A DNA stretch of 64,000 bases from Zobellia laminariae (GCF_009725995.1 NZ_RCNS01000004.1:124001-188000); one strand, 5' to 3'. Positions 1-8,420 are shown, numbered from the stretch's first letter. A program made the numbers and translations. Notes: generated by a model not told the origin, from the sequence alone.

Positions 1-2
1 AA

Positions 3-1160
3 CAGAACATTCGTGTGAATGTGCCTTCCCGATTTACAATTGGGGTTTCTACAGAGCCGGGAATTATGCAAAATGCGGCAGAACGCCTTTTAGGTCTTGG
101 TCAAAATGAAATTCAGGATTTAGCTCAGGAGATTATATTCGGTCAATTACGTTTGGTGGTTGCTTCTATGGATATTGAGGAAATTAACTCGGATAGAGAT
201 AAGTTCTTGACCAATATCTCACAGAGTGTAGAGTCGGAATTAAAGAAAGTAGGTTTAAAACTCATCAACGTAAACATTACGGATATTGTTGATGAATCTG
301 GGTATATAGAAGCTTTGGGTAAAGAAGCAGCAGCACATGCTATTAACGCAGCAAGAAAATCTGTTGCGGAGAAAACTAGAGATGGATCTATTGGTGAGGC
401 CAATGCGGTCCAAGACGAACGTACGCAGGTAGCTGCAGCCAACGCGCAGGCAGTAGAAGGGGAAAACCTTGCGAAAATTAACGTGGCCAATTCAGATTCG
501 TTGCGTCGTCAAAGAGAGGCAGAGGCAGAAAGAACGGCAATTGCATCAGAGAAAGTACAAACGGCAAAAGCCTTGGAAGAGTCATATGCCGCTGAAAAAG
601 ATGCGGAGATTGCTAGAGCGGAACGTGTTCGTAGTTCACAAATGGCAGATATAATTGTTCCAGCTGAAATAGATAAAAGGAAAGTTGAAATTGATGCTGA
701 AGCCGAGGCTGAAATGATTCGTAGAAGAGCAAAAGGTGAAGCTGATGCAATTCTCTTTAAAGCACAAGCCGAAGCACAAGGTTTATTTGAAATATTGACC
801 AAACAGGCACAAGGTTTTGATGAAATCGTTAAAGCTGCAGGGGACAGTCCTAAAGATGCTGTTCTATTATTGGTAGCTGATAAACTTCCTGAGCTGGTAA
901 AAACTCAAGCTGAGGCGATAAAGAATATTAAAATTGATAAAGTAACCGTTTGGGATTCTGGAGCCAAGACGGCTGACGGAAAAGGATCTACGGCAAACTT
1001 TATATCAGGAATGTATAAGTCGGTTCCACCTTTACAGGAAATGTTCAATATGGCAGGAATGCAATTGCCTGAATATTTAAAAGGTAAAGATGTTACTGAG
1101 GAAACAGCCAAAGAAGAGACAAAGTCAGCTACATCTGAAAAGAAAAGCGATAAGAAATAA
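3..1160 (+). CDS. Flotillin-like SPFH/Band 7 protein (5' end outside the window)
   Basis: The reading frame is open to the left edge, so the N-terminal part is missing; a GTG at 15 is in frame but is not a credible start. The visible 386 residues hold the second half of an SPFH/Band 7 domain followed by a long Ala/Glu/Lys-rich helical region (about residues 110-270), typical of flotillin coiled coils, and a charged Lys/Glu/Ser tail. Flotillins are membrane-associated scaffolds that organise protein complexes in ordered membrane patches; this role is from the family and nothing here shows a specific partner. A strong hairpin terminator follows 25 bases after the stop, so the gene ends its transcription unit. 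Flotillin (YqiK/FloT type) fits better than HflC/HflK because of the long Ala/Glu-rich coil. Confidence 0.85.
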   Translation, partial: QNIRVNVPSRFTIGVSTEPGIMQNAAERLLGLGQNEIQDLAQEIIFGQLRLVVASMDIEEINSDRDKFLTNISQSVESELKKVGLKLINVNITDIVDESGYIEALGKEAAAHAINAARKSVAEKTRDGSIGEANAVQDERTQVAAANAQAVEGENLAKINVANSDSLRRQREAEAERTAIASEKVQTAKALEESYAAEKDAEIARAERVRSSQMADIIVPAEIDKRKVEIDAEAEAEMIRRRAKGEADAILFKAQAEAQGLFEILTKQAQGFDEIVKAAGDSPKDAVLLLVADKLPELVKTQAEAIKNIKIDKVTVWDSGAKTADGKGSTANFISGMYKSVPPLQEMFNMAGMQLPEYLKGKDVTEETAKEETKSATSEKKSDKK

Positions 1161-1184
1161 TTCTTTTTTCATCTTACAAAACAG

Positions 1185-1218
1185 AAGCCTGTCGATATAT
1201 TTCGACAGGCTTTTTTTA
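1185..1218 (+). terminator. Rho-independent terminator after the flotillin gene
   Basis: An 11-bp perfect stem (AAGCCTGTCGA at 1185-1195 with TCGACAGGCTT at 1202-1212) closes a 6-base loop and runs straight into seven T residues. Confidence 0.9.
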
Positions 1219-1246
1219 TGGCCTGAAGCATGATTATCCAGGCTAA

Positions 1247-1279
1247 TTTGGAATTTCAATTTTAGAAAGGTTATTTTTA
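1247..1279 (+). promoter_or_regulatory. Candidate Bacteroidetes promoter for bioB
   Basis: TTTG at 1247-1250 is followed after 21 bases by TATTTTTA (1272-1279), one mismatch from the TAnnTTTG consensus. It sits about 20 bases before the bioB ATG and just after the upstream terminator. Confidence 0.45.
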
Positions 1280-1300
1280 CGCCGAGATTTCAAAAAGACT

Positions 1301-2395
1301 ATGAGCGAAACAAGACATAACTGGACGAAAGAAGAAATTCTTGATATATATAACAAACCTTTAATGGAGCTGCTTTACGATGCAGCTACAATTCATAGAG
1401 AACATCACGATCCAAATACGGTTCAGGTTTCTACTTTACTTTCTATAAAAACTGGTGGTTGTCCTGAAGACTGTGGTTATTGTCCGCAAGCGGCACGTTA
1501 CCATACAGATATTGAAGGTAATGACCTTATGAAAGTTTCGCATGTAAAAGCGCAGGCACTTAGAGCAAAGGCTTCTGGTAGTTCGCGTGTTTGTATGGGC
1601 GCTGCATGGCGTAATGTAAAAGATGGTCCAGAGTTTGATCAGGTATTGGAAATGGTACGTACCATTAACAAGCTAGATATGGAAGTTTGCTGCACGTTGG
1701 GTATGCTAACGGAAAACCAAGCACACCGTTTGGCAGAAGCAGGTTTGTACGCTTACAATCACAATTTAGATACTTCAGAAGATTATTATAAAGATGTTAT
1801 TTCTACCCGTGCTTTTGAAGATAGGTTAGATACCATAGATAATGTTCGCAAGAGTAATGTAACCGTTTGTAGCGGTGGTATTATTGGTATGGGCGAGGAG
1901 ATAGAGGATCGCGCCGGAATGCTAGTTGCTTTGGCTAGTTTGAATCCGCAGCCGGAGTCAGTTCCAATAAATTCATTAGTTGCGGTAGAAGGTACGCCAA
2001 TGGCAGATATGGACCCTGTTTCTATTTGGGATATGATTCGTATGGTAGCTACTACGCGTATTGTTATGCCAGAAACGCAAGTGCGTTTGTCTGCGGGTCG
2101 TACGGAAATGAGTAGAGAAGGACAGGCTATGTGCTTTTTTGCAGGTGCCAATTCCATTTTTGCAGGAGATAAGTTGTTGACTACTCCAAACCCAGATGTG
2201 AATGAGGATATGGAGATGTTTAAACAACTAGGTTTAAATCCTCAAAAACCCTTTACAAAAGTTTCTCAGCCTAAGACGGTAGAAGCTTCAGAATCTAAGT
2301 TGCAACCTTTGGGCGAGAAGCCAAAATGGAGCCGACCTGGGCATAAGATTGAGCGTAACGAAGAGGCAAAGGCAAAAAGCAAAGTAGTAGATTAA
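1301..2395 (+). CDS. bioB: Biotin synthase
   Basis: Radical SAM enzyme that inserts sulfur into dethiobiotin, the last step of biotin synthesis, in the cytoplasm. The CxxxCxxC iron-sulfur motif is at Cys54, Cys58 and Cys61 within CPEDCGYCPQ, and the later conserved segments (SSRVCMGAAWR, EVCCTLGM, YNHNLDTS, GEEIEDR, LSAGRTEM) are all recognisable in order. At 364 residues it is slightly longer than the usual 320-350 because of a charged Lys/Glu C-terminal extension. No other biotin genes are adjacent. An independent unit is likely, since a terminator lies upstream and the next gene starts after 67 bases. Confidence 0.97.
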   Translation: MSETRHNWTKEEILDIYNKPLMELLYDAATIHREHHDPNTVQVSTLLSIKTGGCPEDCGYCPQAARYHTDIEGNDLMKVSHVKAQALRAKASGSSRVCMGAAWRNVKDGPEFDQVLEMVRTINKLDMEVCCTLGMLTENQAHRLAEAGLYAYNHNLDTSEDYYKDVISTRAFEDRLDTIDNVRKSNVTVCSGGIIGMGEEIEDRAGMLVALASLNPQPESVPINSLVAVEGTPMADMDPVSIWDMIRMVATTRIVMPETQVRLSAGRTEMSREGQAMCFFAGANSIFAGDKLLTTPNPDVNEDMEMFKQLGLNPQKPFTKVSQPKTVEASESKLQPLGEKPKWSRPGHKIERNEEAKAKSKVVD

Positions 2396-2462
2396 TTTAA
2401 TTTTAAGTAAATCTTTACTTAAGGTTAATTAAATTTGCCGCTTAAATCGAATTCTGTTTCCA

Positions 2463-3320
2463 TTGAAGCTAGCAGCCATTCCAAGGGTATCAACAATTAC
2501 CAAGGAAGACTTTTTAGAACATTATTTTAAACCGCAGAAACCTGTGGTGATAGAGCGTGCCATAGAAAATTGGCCCGCTTTTGAAAAGTGGAATCTAGAT
2601 TATATCAAAGAAGTTGCCGGTGATAAGGAGGTGCCGCTTTACGATGATCGGCCCGTTAACCATGAAGATGGTTTTAATGAACCCCATGCCAAAATGAAGA
2701 TGTCCGAGTATGTGGACCTTCTAAAGGCAAAGCCTACTAAATACCGCATTTTTCTCTGGAATATTTTAAAAGAAGTTCCTCAGCTTCAGAAAGATTATAG
2801 TTTCCCTGATTTTGGATTAAGGCTAAAAAAGAAGCTTCCCATGCTCTTTTTTGGTGGAACCGATTCCTATACTTTTATGCATTATGATATAGATATGTCC
2901 AATATCTTTCATTTTCATTTTGAGGGAAAAAAGGAGTGTCTTTTATTTGCTCCTTCAGAAACCAAGCATCTTTACAAAGTGCCTCATTCACTAATAACAC
3001 ACGAGAGTATAGATTTTACAAATCCAGATTATAACAAATGGCCTGCGCTAAAAAAAGCCAATGGTTATAAAACTGAATTGAATCATGGGGAAGTACTCTA
3101 TATGCCTGAAGGATATTGGCATTATATGCAGTATAAAACTCCTGGTTTTTCAATGAGTTTAAGGTCGTGGCCAAAGAATCCCATAAATTTTGCAGAGGGG
3201 GTCTATAATGTTTTCATAATGCGTAATTTTGATATATTAATGCGAAAATTACAAGGTCAGAAATGGATAGATAAAAAGAATAAAAAGGCAATTGAGCGAA
3301 CCGCTAAACTCTTGTCTTAA
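2463..3320 (+). CDS. Cupin-like/JmjC-domain Fe(II), 2-oxoglutarate-type oxygenase
   Basis: The 285-residue protein belongs to the Cupin_8/JmjC-like family, whose members are often Fe(II)- and 2-oxoglutarate-dependent protein hydroxylases. The likely metal facial triad is His140-x-Asp142 (in FMHYDID) and His220 (in PEGYWHYM), and the N-terminal VIERAIENWPA stretch is typical of the family. No signal peptide is seen, so it is probably cytosolic. The start is TTG: an in-frame stop lies about 33 bases upstream and the next in-frame ATG would delete the first quarter of the domain. The substrate cannot be read from the sequence. It lies 67 bases after bioB and may be cotranscribed with it. Confidence 0.8.
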   Translation: MKLAAIPRVSTITKEDFLEHYFKPQKPVVIERAIENWPAFEKWNLDYIKEVAGDKEVPLYDDRPVNHEDGFNEPHAKMKMSEYVDLLKAKPTKYRIFLWNILKEVPQLQKDYSFPDFGLRLKKKLPMLFFGGTDSYTFMHYDIDMSNIFHFHFEGKKECLLFAPSETKHLYKVPHSLITHESIDFTNPDYNKWPALKKANGYKTELNHGEVLYMPEGYWHYMQYKTPGFSMSLRSWPKNPINFAEGVYNVFIMRNFDILMRKLQGQKWIDKKNKKAIERTAKLLS

Positions 3321-3362
3321 TAATTTTTATGATATCCTTTTTCTTTTAAAAAAATTACTATA

Positions 3363-3860
3363 ATGAAATTCTACATTCTATCTGTTTGCTTACTTCTTTC
3401 AACAACTTATCTTTCTGCACAGGCTTATGATGGCAGGGATGATCAAAAATTTCAAGTAGGGGCTAATTTGCAGAGCAACGGTACAGGAATAATGACTTCT
3501 TATGATTATGGCCTTGGTGAAAATATATCAATAGGGGCAACTGCTACTTACCTTTTAGGAATAAATGAAAGTGTGTCTGCCAGTACTTGGGAACGTTTTG
3601 ATGCAAAGGCGCGTTTTAGTGCGCATTTGGGTAATATAATAGGGTTGGGTGATGAGGTTGATATCTATCCTGGACTAGATTTAGGTCTTAAGAATTTTGG
3701 CTTTCATATGGGCGCACGTTTCTTCTTTTCTGATGGGCTTGGTGTTTTTACGGAATTTGGCTTTCCAATAGCCAAGTATAAAACTGAAAATCTAGAACCT
3801 GCTGAAAAATTGCACAATCAGTTTATGGTGAATATAGGGGCAGTATTTAACTTTCTTTAG
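3363..3860 (+). CDS. Small exported beta-barrel-like protein of unknown function
   Basis: The 165-residue protein starts with a Sec signal peptide (MKFYILSVCLLLSTTYLSAQA, cleavage near residue 19-21). The rest alternates glycine and aromatic residues in short strands (for example NISIGATATYLLG, FGFHMGARFFF) and ends in Phe-Leu, as small outer-membrane barrels do. It resembles the conserved flavobacterial family I recall as DUF6646, but I cannot confirm that. It converges with recX, leaving 13 bases between the two stop codons. A function in the envelope is inferred only from the signal peptide and strand pattern. Confidence 0.75.
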   Translation: MKFYILSVCLLLSTTYLSAQAYDGRDDQKFQVGANLQSNGTGIMTSYDYGLGENISIGATATYLLGINESVSASTWERFDAKARFSAHLGNIIGLGDEVDIYPGLDLGLKNFGFHMGARFFFSDGLGVFTEFGFPIAKYKTENLEPAEKLHNQFMVNIGAVFNFL

Positions 3861-3873
3861 AAAAGGGTTTGCG

Positions 3874-4347
3874 CTACGGTACAAGTTCTTTTAGTTTTTC
3901 GTAGACCAAATGGCTTTCCCATCCTCTGTATAGAAGGTAATCGGCTAATTTTTTCTTTCGTTTTATTGGGTTGCGCTCTGTTATCTGGGAGATTCTCTTC
4001 TCTGCTAGAGCGTCTAACGTACTTAGGTAGTCCTCAGGGTCTATTTCTTTAAGTGCGGTGGTAATGTTATACTTTGATATGTTGCGTTGCTTCAGTTCGC
4101 TAACAATACGTTTTTTACCCCACTTCTTTATCGAAAATTTGCCTCGGGCATAACTTTGGGCAAAGCGCTCTTCGTTAAGAAAATTTTCGTTGATCAAATG
4201 AACCACAATTTGGTCTATGGCCTCTGGTATCATGCGCATTTCGCGAAGTTTAGTGACCACCTCTTTATGACAACGGTCTTGGTAGGCGCAATAACCTTCA
4301 AGTTTTCTTTTGGCTTCCTCTATGGAATAAGCTCGTTGTTCGTTCAT
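3874..4347 (-). CDS. recX: Regulatory protein RecX
   Basis: RecX binds RecA filaments and modulates recombination and the SOS response in the cytoplasm. The 157-residue product has the three-helix repeat layout of the family: an N-terminal SIEEAKRKLEGYCAYQDRC segment, a central INENFLNEERFAQSYARGKFSIKKWGKKRIVSEL segment, and a C-terminal KLADYLLYRGWESHLVYEKL segment. The length is normal. recA is not in the window. The gene converges with the small exported protein gene to its left. Confidence 0.93.
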   Translation of the reverse strand: MNEQRAYSIEEAKRKLEGYCAYQDRCHKEVVTKLREMRMIPEAIDQIVVHLINENFLNEERFAQSYARGKFSIKKWGKKRIVSELKQRNISKYNITTALKEIDPEDYLSTLDALAEKRISQITERNPIKRKKKLADYLLYRGWESHLVYEKLKELVP

Positions 4348-4433
4348 ATTAATTTTTGCTTAGCGCTTTATACCTCAAAAGTACAATTTGATGCATAAAG
4401 AAAGGTGACTGTTTACATCTAAATATAAGGCAT

Positions 4434-4470
4434 AAAAAAAGCGACCATCGTTGCCGAAGGTCGCTTTAAT
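4434..4470 (-). terminator. Terminator of the RNase G gene
   Basis: On the minus strand AAAGCGACC (4467-4459) pairs with GGTCGCTTT (4446-4438) around a 12-base loop and runs into a T tract (4440-4434). It begins a few bases after the rng stop. Confidence 0.85.
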
Positions 4471-4473
4471 ATT

Positions 4474-6021
4474 TTAATATATGGTCTTACCGTCTTTATC
4501 TTTAAAACGATATTCAAGATACGTATACGCATCCCTAGGTTGTATTTTAATCCATTTCTTATGTTCTAAGAACCATTTAGAACGTATGGAAGGAAAGCCT
4601 TTAGTAATATAGGCTGCGATAAACGGATGAATGTTAAGTGTAATCCCGTTATCTTTCTTAGGTCCTTTCAACAACTTTTCAAGGTCGGCGTTAATTTTAT
4701 CTATCAAGACTATTGGGGCTTCTATTTCTTTCCCACTACCATTCGGATTCTCCTCGGTTGTCTTAATGTTCATTTCGGGCCGGACCCGTTGTCTTGTAAT
4801 CTGTATAAGTCCAAACTTGCTCGGAGGCAATATTTTGTGCTTTGCACGGTCATCTTTCATTTCATCACGGAGATGATCAAAAAGTTTTTTCCTGTGTGGT
4901 GCTTTTACCATGTCTATAAAATCGACTACGATAATACCACCCATATCACGCAAGCGCAATTGTCTGGCTATTTCTGAAGCGGCCAATAGATTGACCTCTA
5001 AAGCAGTATCTTCTTGATTTTTGGCCTTATTAGAACGGTTACCACTATTTACATCTACAACGTGCAGCGCTTCGGTATGTTCAATAATAAGATACGCACC
5101 TTTGCTCATGCTGGCGGTACGGCCAAAAGAAGTTTTAATCTGTCGCTCAATTCCGTATTTTTCAAAAATAGGAACAGGTGAATTATACAGTTTTACTATG
5201 GATTCCTTTCCTGGTGCTATTTCTAGCACGTAATCTTTGATTTGATCATAAAGGGTCTCGTTATCAACTTCAATTCCTGTAAAAGAATCATTGAATATAT
5301 CCCTAAGGATAGAAGATGCCCTGTTAAGTTCAACCAACACTTTTGAAGGCGTGTGAGCCTTGTACAATTTTTTACACATTGTTGACCATTTGGCCAACAA
5401 ATTTTCTAGGTCTTTGTCTAGTTCCGCTACTTTTTTGCCTTCGGCCACTGTTCTTATAATGACCCCGAATCCTTTAGGTTTGATACTTCTTACGAGTATT
5501 TTTAACCTTTCTTTTTCTTCGCTGCTTCCAATTTTTTGAGATACGGAAACACGATCAGAAAAAGGTACCATTACCAAATAACGCCCCGCTATAGAAAGTT
5601 CGGAGCTAATTCTTGGTCCTTTGGTAGAAATAGGTTCTTTTACGATTTGAACCAATAAAGACTGGTTTGCTTTGATGACGTCTGTAATTACGCCATTCTT
5701 GTCAATGTCTTTTTCGAATGGAAAGTTGGCTAGTGAGTAATCCGTAATCTTATTGGAACTCACGCCCTTAATGAATTTTAGCATAGTGGCCAATTGAGGG
5801 CCAAGGTCATGATAATGCAAAAAAGCATCCTTTTCATAACCAACATTTACAAAAGCTGCGTTTAGACCGGTTACGGGCTTGCGAACTTTTGCCAAGAATA
5901 TATCACCAACGGAAAAATCGTTGTTGTCTTCTTCTTTATGCAATTCAGTGAGCTTTCCATCTTTTAAGAGGGCAAAATCGACGGCATCAGAACTTGATCT
6001 TACGATTAATTCTCTATTCAC
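4474..6021 (-). CDS. rng: Ribonuclease E/G family endoribonuclease (RNase G)
   Basis: Single-strand-specific endoribonuclease for rRNA 5'-end processing and mRNA decay. From the chosen start there is an S1 RNA-binding domain at about residues 35-125 (VGDIFLAKVRKPVTGLNAAFVNVG), then the RNase H-like catalytic part with the two metal-binding aspartates Asp323 (VVDVNSG) and Asp367 (VVDFIDM). The length of 515 residues matches bacteroidetal homologues, which begin M-N-x-E-L-I-V-R-S. I therefore chose the GTG at 6021 rather than the in-frame ATG at 6084, whose extra 21 residues look non-homologous. The Zn-link CPxC motif of proteobacterial RNase E/G is absent; only one cysteine remains in the protein. 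It is followed by its own terminator. Confidence 0.93.
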   Translation of the reverse strand: MNRELIVRSSSDAVDFALLKDGKLTELHKEEDNNDFSVGDIFLAKVRKPVTGLNAAFVNVGYEKDAFLHYHDLGPQLATMLKFIKGVSSNKITDYSLANFPFEKDIDKNGVITDVIKANQSLLVQIVKEPISTKGPRISSELSIAGRYLVMVPFSDRVSVSQKIGSSEEKERLKILVRSIKPKGFGVIIRTVAEGKKVAELDKDLENLLAKWSTMCKKLYKAHTPSKVLVELNRASSILRDIFNDSFTGIEVDNETLYDQIKDYVLEIAPGKESIVKLYNSPVPIFEKYGIERQIKTSFGRTASMSKGAYLIIEHTEALHVVDVNSGNRSNKAKNQEDTALEVNLLAASEIARQLRLRDMGGIIVVDFIDMVKAPHRKKLFDHLRDEMKDDRAKHKILPPSKFGLIQITRQRVRPEMNIKTTEENPNGSGKEIEAPIVLIDKINADLEKLLKGPKKDNGITLNIHPFIAAYITKGFPSIRSKWFLEHKKWIKIQPRDAYTYLEYRFKDKDGKTIY

Positions 6022-6149
6022 CTGAATGTATTTGTATTTGTCAACACTTACTAGTAATAATAAGTGGACAAATCGATTAAACAATATTTGAGACGAACCA
6101 CAATAATTCGCCGAGATTTTCTGAAATCTCTATGTCAATGAACGTTTGG

Positions 6150-6190
6150 GTGAAAAAACAAGCAAAGGGGTTGAAAATTTTCAACCCCTA
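6150..6190 (-). terminator. Terminator after the small basic protein gene
   Basis: A perfect palindrome GGGGTTGAAAA/TTTTCAACCCC (6167-6188) lies just after the stop of the 29-residue gene. On the minus strand it is followed by TTTGCTTGTTTTTT. Confidence 0.8.
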
Positions 6191-6194
6191 GCAA

Positions 6195-6284
6195 TTATTT
6201 CTTCTTGTGTCTGTTAGCTCTCCTACGCTTTTTGCGTTTGTGGGTAGCTACCTTATGTCTCTTTCTCTTCTTACCACTCGGCAT
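6195..6284 (-). CDS. 29-residue highly basic protein, candidate small ribosomal protein
   Basis: The ATG at 6284 opens a 30-codon frame ending in TAA at 6195-6197. The product begins MPSGKKRKRH and ends RRRANRHKKK; 21 of its 29 residues are Lys, Arg or His and it has no acidic residue. It stands between HU (25 bases upstream) and a clean hairpin terminator, so it looks like the last gene of an HU transcript. The composition is that of a tiny rRNA-binding protein, like THX or bL36-class proteins, and I recall near-identical peptides in other Bacteroidetes. Identification with a named ribosomal protein is not certain. Gene callers easily miss it because of its size. Confidence 0.8.
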   Translation of the reverse strand: MPSGKKRKRHKVATHKRKKRRRANRHKKK

Positions 6285-6309
6285 AAAATTCTACTTTAAG
6301 TTAGTATAT

Positions 6310-6600
6310 TTATTTTACTTGTACGTTGCTTTTGACACCTTCTACAAAAACCTTTGCAGGTTTAAATGCAGGAATATTATGTGCCGGTATTTTAATTGTC
6401 GTGTTCTTGCTAATGTTCCTTCCGGTTTTCTCGGCTCTAGTTTTAATAATAAAACTACCGAAACCGCGAAGATACACATTGTCTCCACTTTCCAAAGAAG
6501 ATTTCACTTCTTCCATAAAACTCTCAACTGTAGCCTGTACGTCTCCTTTTTCAATTCCCAGCTTGTCTGAGATTTTCGATACAATTTCTGCTTTCGTCAT
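6310..6600 (-). CDS. HU family DNA-binding protein
   Basis: Histone-like nucleoid protein that bends DNA. The 96-residue product starts MTKAEIVSKISDKLGIEKGDV, continues with the FMEEVKSSLESGDNVYLRGFGSF signature, and has the DNA-gripping arm around GRNISKNTTIKIPAHNIPAFKPAK. The start is set at the ATG at 6600 because this matches the universal HU N-terminus; the longer frame to 6660 would add a non-homologous leader that covers the likely -7 promoter box. The 29-residue basic gene follows 25 bases downstream. Confidence 0.95.
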   Translation of the reverse strand: MTKAEIVSKISDKLGIEKGDVQATVESFMEEVKSSLESGDNVYLRGFGSFIIKTRAEKTGRNISKNTTIKIPAHNIPAFKPAKVFVEGVKSNVQVK

Positions 6601-6638
6601 CTTTCGTGTTAAATTTTCAGTATAATTTTTTTGGGATG

Positions 6639-6646
6639 CAAATATA
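6639..6646 (-). promoter_or_regulatory. Candidate -7 element for the HU transcript
   Basis: On the minus strand the sequence reads TATATTTG, an exact TAnnTTTG match, 39 bases before the HU ATG. I see no good TTTG at the usual -33 distance. Confidence 0.45.
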
Positions 6647-6778
6647 TAAATTAAAATCAATCTTTCGTGCTAAAGGGTTAATTTTAAGTCGTTCACCATC
6701 ACTTTTCAATTTATGCTCATTTTGAAAGGCCCATATCGGTTTATAAACCGTTAATTTTGTCGCATAGCAGTTATAAAA

Positions 6779-7825
6779 ATGACTTTTTCAGAAAGAATTC
6801 TTGTTTGGTACGATGAAAATAAAAGAACCCTACCGTGGAGGGGTACACGGGACCCGTACAAGATTTGGCTTTCGGAGATTATGTTGCAACAAACACGGGT
6901 GGTGCAGGGTACTCCGTACTACCTGAAATTCATAGGTAATTACCCTAAAGTTCATGACTTGGCAAGCGCTTCAGAAGAGGAAGTTTTAAAGCTTTGGCAA
7001 GGTTTAGGCTACTATTCTAGGGCAAGGAATTTACATGCTACAGCTAAGATGGTAGTGGGGGAGTATGGGGGTGATTTTCCTGATACTTATAAGGAACTAT
7101 TGAAACTTAAAGGGGTTGGAGACTACACCGCAAGTGCTATAGCCTCTATCTGTTTTGATAGGCCTGAGCCCGTTGTGGATGGTAATGTTTACAGGGTTTT
7201 AGCACGTTATTTTGGAGTTGATTTAGCTATCAATAGTACTGAGGGTGTTAAATATTTCAAAAAGTTAGCACGAGAGGTGATGAATGCGGAAAACATTCGT
7301 GATTATAACCAAGGTATCATGGAATTTGGTGCAATTCAATGCTCGCCAAAAAAACCAAATTGTGAAGAATGTCCGTTGAATAAAAGTTGTATTGCGCTTC
7401 AAACTAACAAAGTAGGTGAGCTCCCGGTAAAGCTAAAAAAGACAAAAGTTCGTGATAGATATTTCAATTACGTTGTTTTTATGTCCGAAGAGAATAAAAT
7501 GATACTTGAGCAACGAAAGGGGAAAGGAATTTGGCAGAATCTATGGCAATTTCCACTCTTAGAGTCTCAAGAAAGCCTTTTGGAAGAAAGTTTTGCTCAG
7601 CAACTAAGCAGTTTTGATTATCAGCCAGAAATTATATCTGTAGATAAATTCAACACGGACGCCATTGTCCATAAATTATCTCATCAACATTTATATACAA
7701 CATTTTGGATTGTGCGTACAAAAGGAAGAGTAATAGATAGTATTTCTTTAGAGGAAGTAGAGAAATATCCTGTTCCCGTTCTTATTGCCGACTTTTTAGA
7801 GCGGTTTAAAAAACAGTATTTCTAA
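6779..7825 (+). CDS. mutY: A/G-specific adenine glycosylase
   Basis: Base-excision repair glycosylase that removes adenine paired with 8-oxoguanine. Visible features: LPWRGTRDPYKIWLSEIMLQQTRV with catalytic Glu33, the helix-hairpin-helix KLKGVGDYTASA (about 109-120), catalytic Asp134 in VVDGNVYRVLARYF, and the 4Fe-4S cysteines 188, 195, 198 and 204 in the C-x6-C-x2-C-x5-C pattern. A Nudix-like 8-oxoG recognition domain occupies about residues 225-345. The length of 348 is normal. It is divergent from HU, with TAATTTTG at 6752-6759 as a possible -7 box, and is followed by ssb, gldE and gldD. Confidence 0.97.
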   Translation: MTFSERILVWYDENKRTLPWRGTRDPYKIWLSEIMLQQTRVVQGTPYYLKFIGNYPKVHDLASASEEEVLKLWQGLGYYSRARNLHATAKMVVGEYGGDFPDTYKELLKLKGVGDYTASAIASICFDRPEPVVDGNVYRVLARYFGVDLAINSTEGVKYFKKLAREVMNAENIRDYNQGIMEFGAIQCSPKKPNCEECPLNKSCIALQTNKVGELPVKLKKTKVRDRYFNYVVFMSEENKMILEQRKGKGIWQNLWQFPLLESQESLLEESFAQQLSSFDYQPEIISVDKFNTDAIVHKLSHQHLYTTFWIVRTKGRVIDSISLEEVEKYPVPVLIADFLERFKKQYF

Positions 7826-7920
7826 TAACGACCTCTTGCGCAGTATTAATTTCTGTTAAGGGATAGGTTAAATTTGAATATCGTTGATGAAACTGGTAGT
7901 AATCAAGGCTAAAAAACGAG

Positions 7921-7928
7921 TATATTTG
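7921..7928 (+). promoter_or_regulatory. Candidate -7 element for ssb
   Basis: TATATTTG matches TAnnTTTG exactly and lies 27 bases before the ssb ATG. No clear -33 box is seen. An AAGGAG stretch just before the ATG (7947-7952) is unusual for this phylum. Confidence 0.45.
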
Positions 7929-7955
7929 TAGATTCAAATTGCAAAAAAGGAGATT

Positions 7956-8420
7956 ATGAGCGGTACGTTAAATAAAGTAATGTTGATTGGCCACTTAGGT
8001 GATGAAGTCAAAATGCATTATTTTGAAGGAGGAGGGGCCATTGGTCGCTTCCCAATTGCTACTAATGAAACCTATACCAATAAACAAACTGGGGAACGCG
8101 TTACTAATACAGACTGGCATAATATTGTTGTTAGGAACAAGGCAGCGGAAATATGCGAAAAGTATTTGAGTAAAGGCGATAAGGTTTATGTTGAGGGTCG
8201 TTTGAAAAACCGCCAGTGGCAAGGTGAAGATGGTAATACCCGTTACAGCACAGAAGTTCATGTGCAGGATTTTACATTTCTTTCTACAAAGAAAGAAAGT
8301 ATGGCAAACCAGCAATCTGGAGGGCAAAAGCCGCAACAAAATGCAGCTTCAAATACACCAAGTAGCCCTAAAGCAGCTCCTTTAGTTCGTCCTGATCAAG
8401 AAGATGATCTTCCTTTCTAA
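7956..8420 (+). CDS. ssb: Single-stranded DNA-binding protein
   Basis: Protects ssDNA during replication and repair and recruits partners through its C-terminal tip. An OB-fold occupies about residues 1-112 (LNKVMLIGHLGDEVKMHY, DWHNIVVRNKAAEICEKYLSKGDKVYVEGRLKNRQW). A Gln/Asn/Pro/Ser-rich linker follows, and the acidic tail EDDLPF is the canonical partner-binding tip. The length is 154 residues. It precedes gldE by 176 bases, an order often seen in flavobacteria. Confidence 0.97.
   Translation: MSGTLNKVMLIGHLGDEVKMHYFEGGGAIGRFPIATNETYTNKQTGERVTNTDWHNIVVRNKAAEICEKYLSKGDKVYVEGRLKNRQWQGEDGNTRYSTEVHVQDFTFLSTKKESMANQQSGGQKPQQNAASNTPSSPKAAPLVRPDQEDDLPF

Noticed and set aside
6022..6084. In-frame N-terminal extension of RNase G from the ATG at 6084
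   Set aside because: The extra 21 residues do not resemble the family N-terminus, whereas the GTG at 6021 restores it. The upstream ATG cannot be fully excluded.
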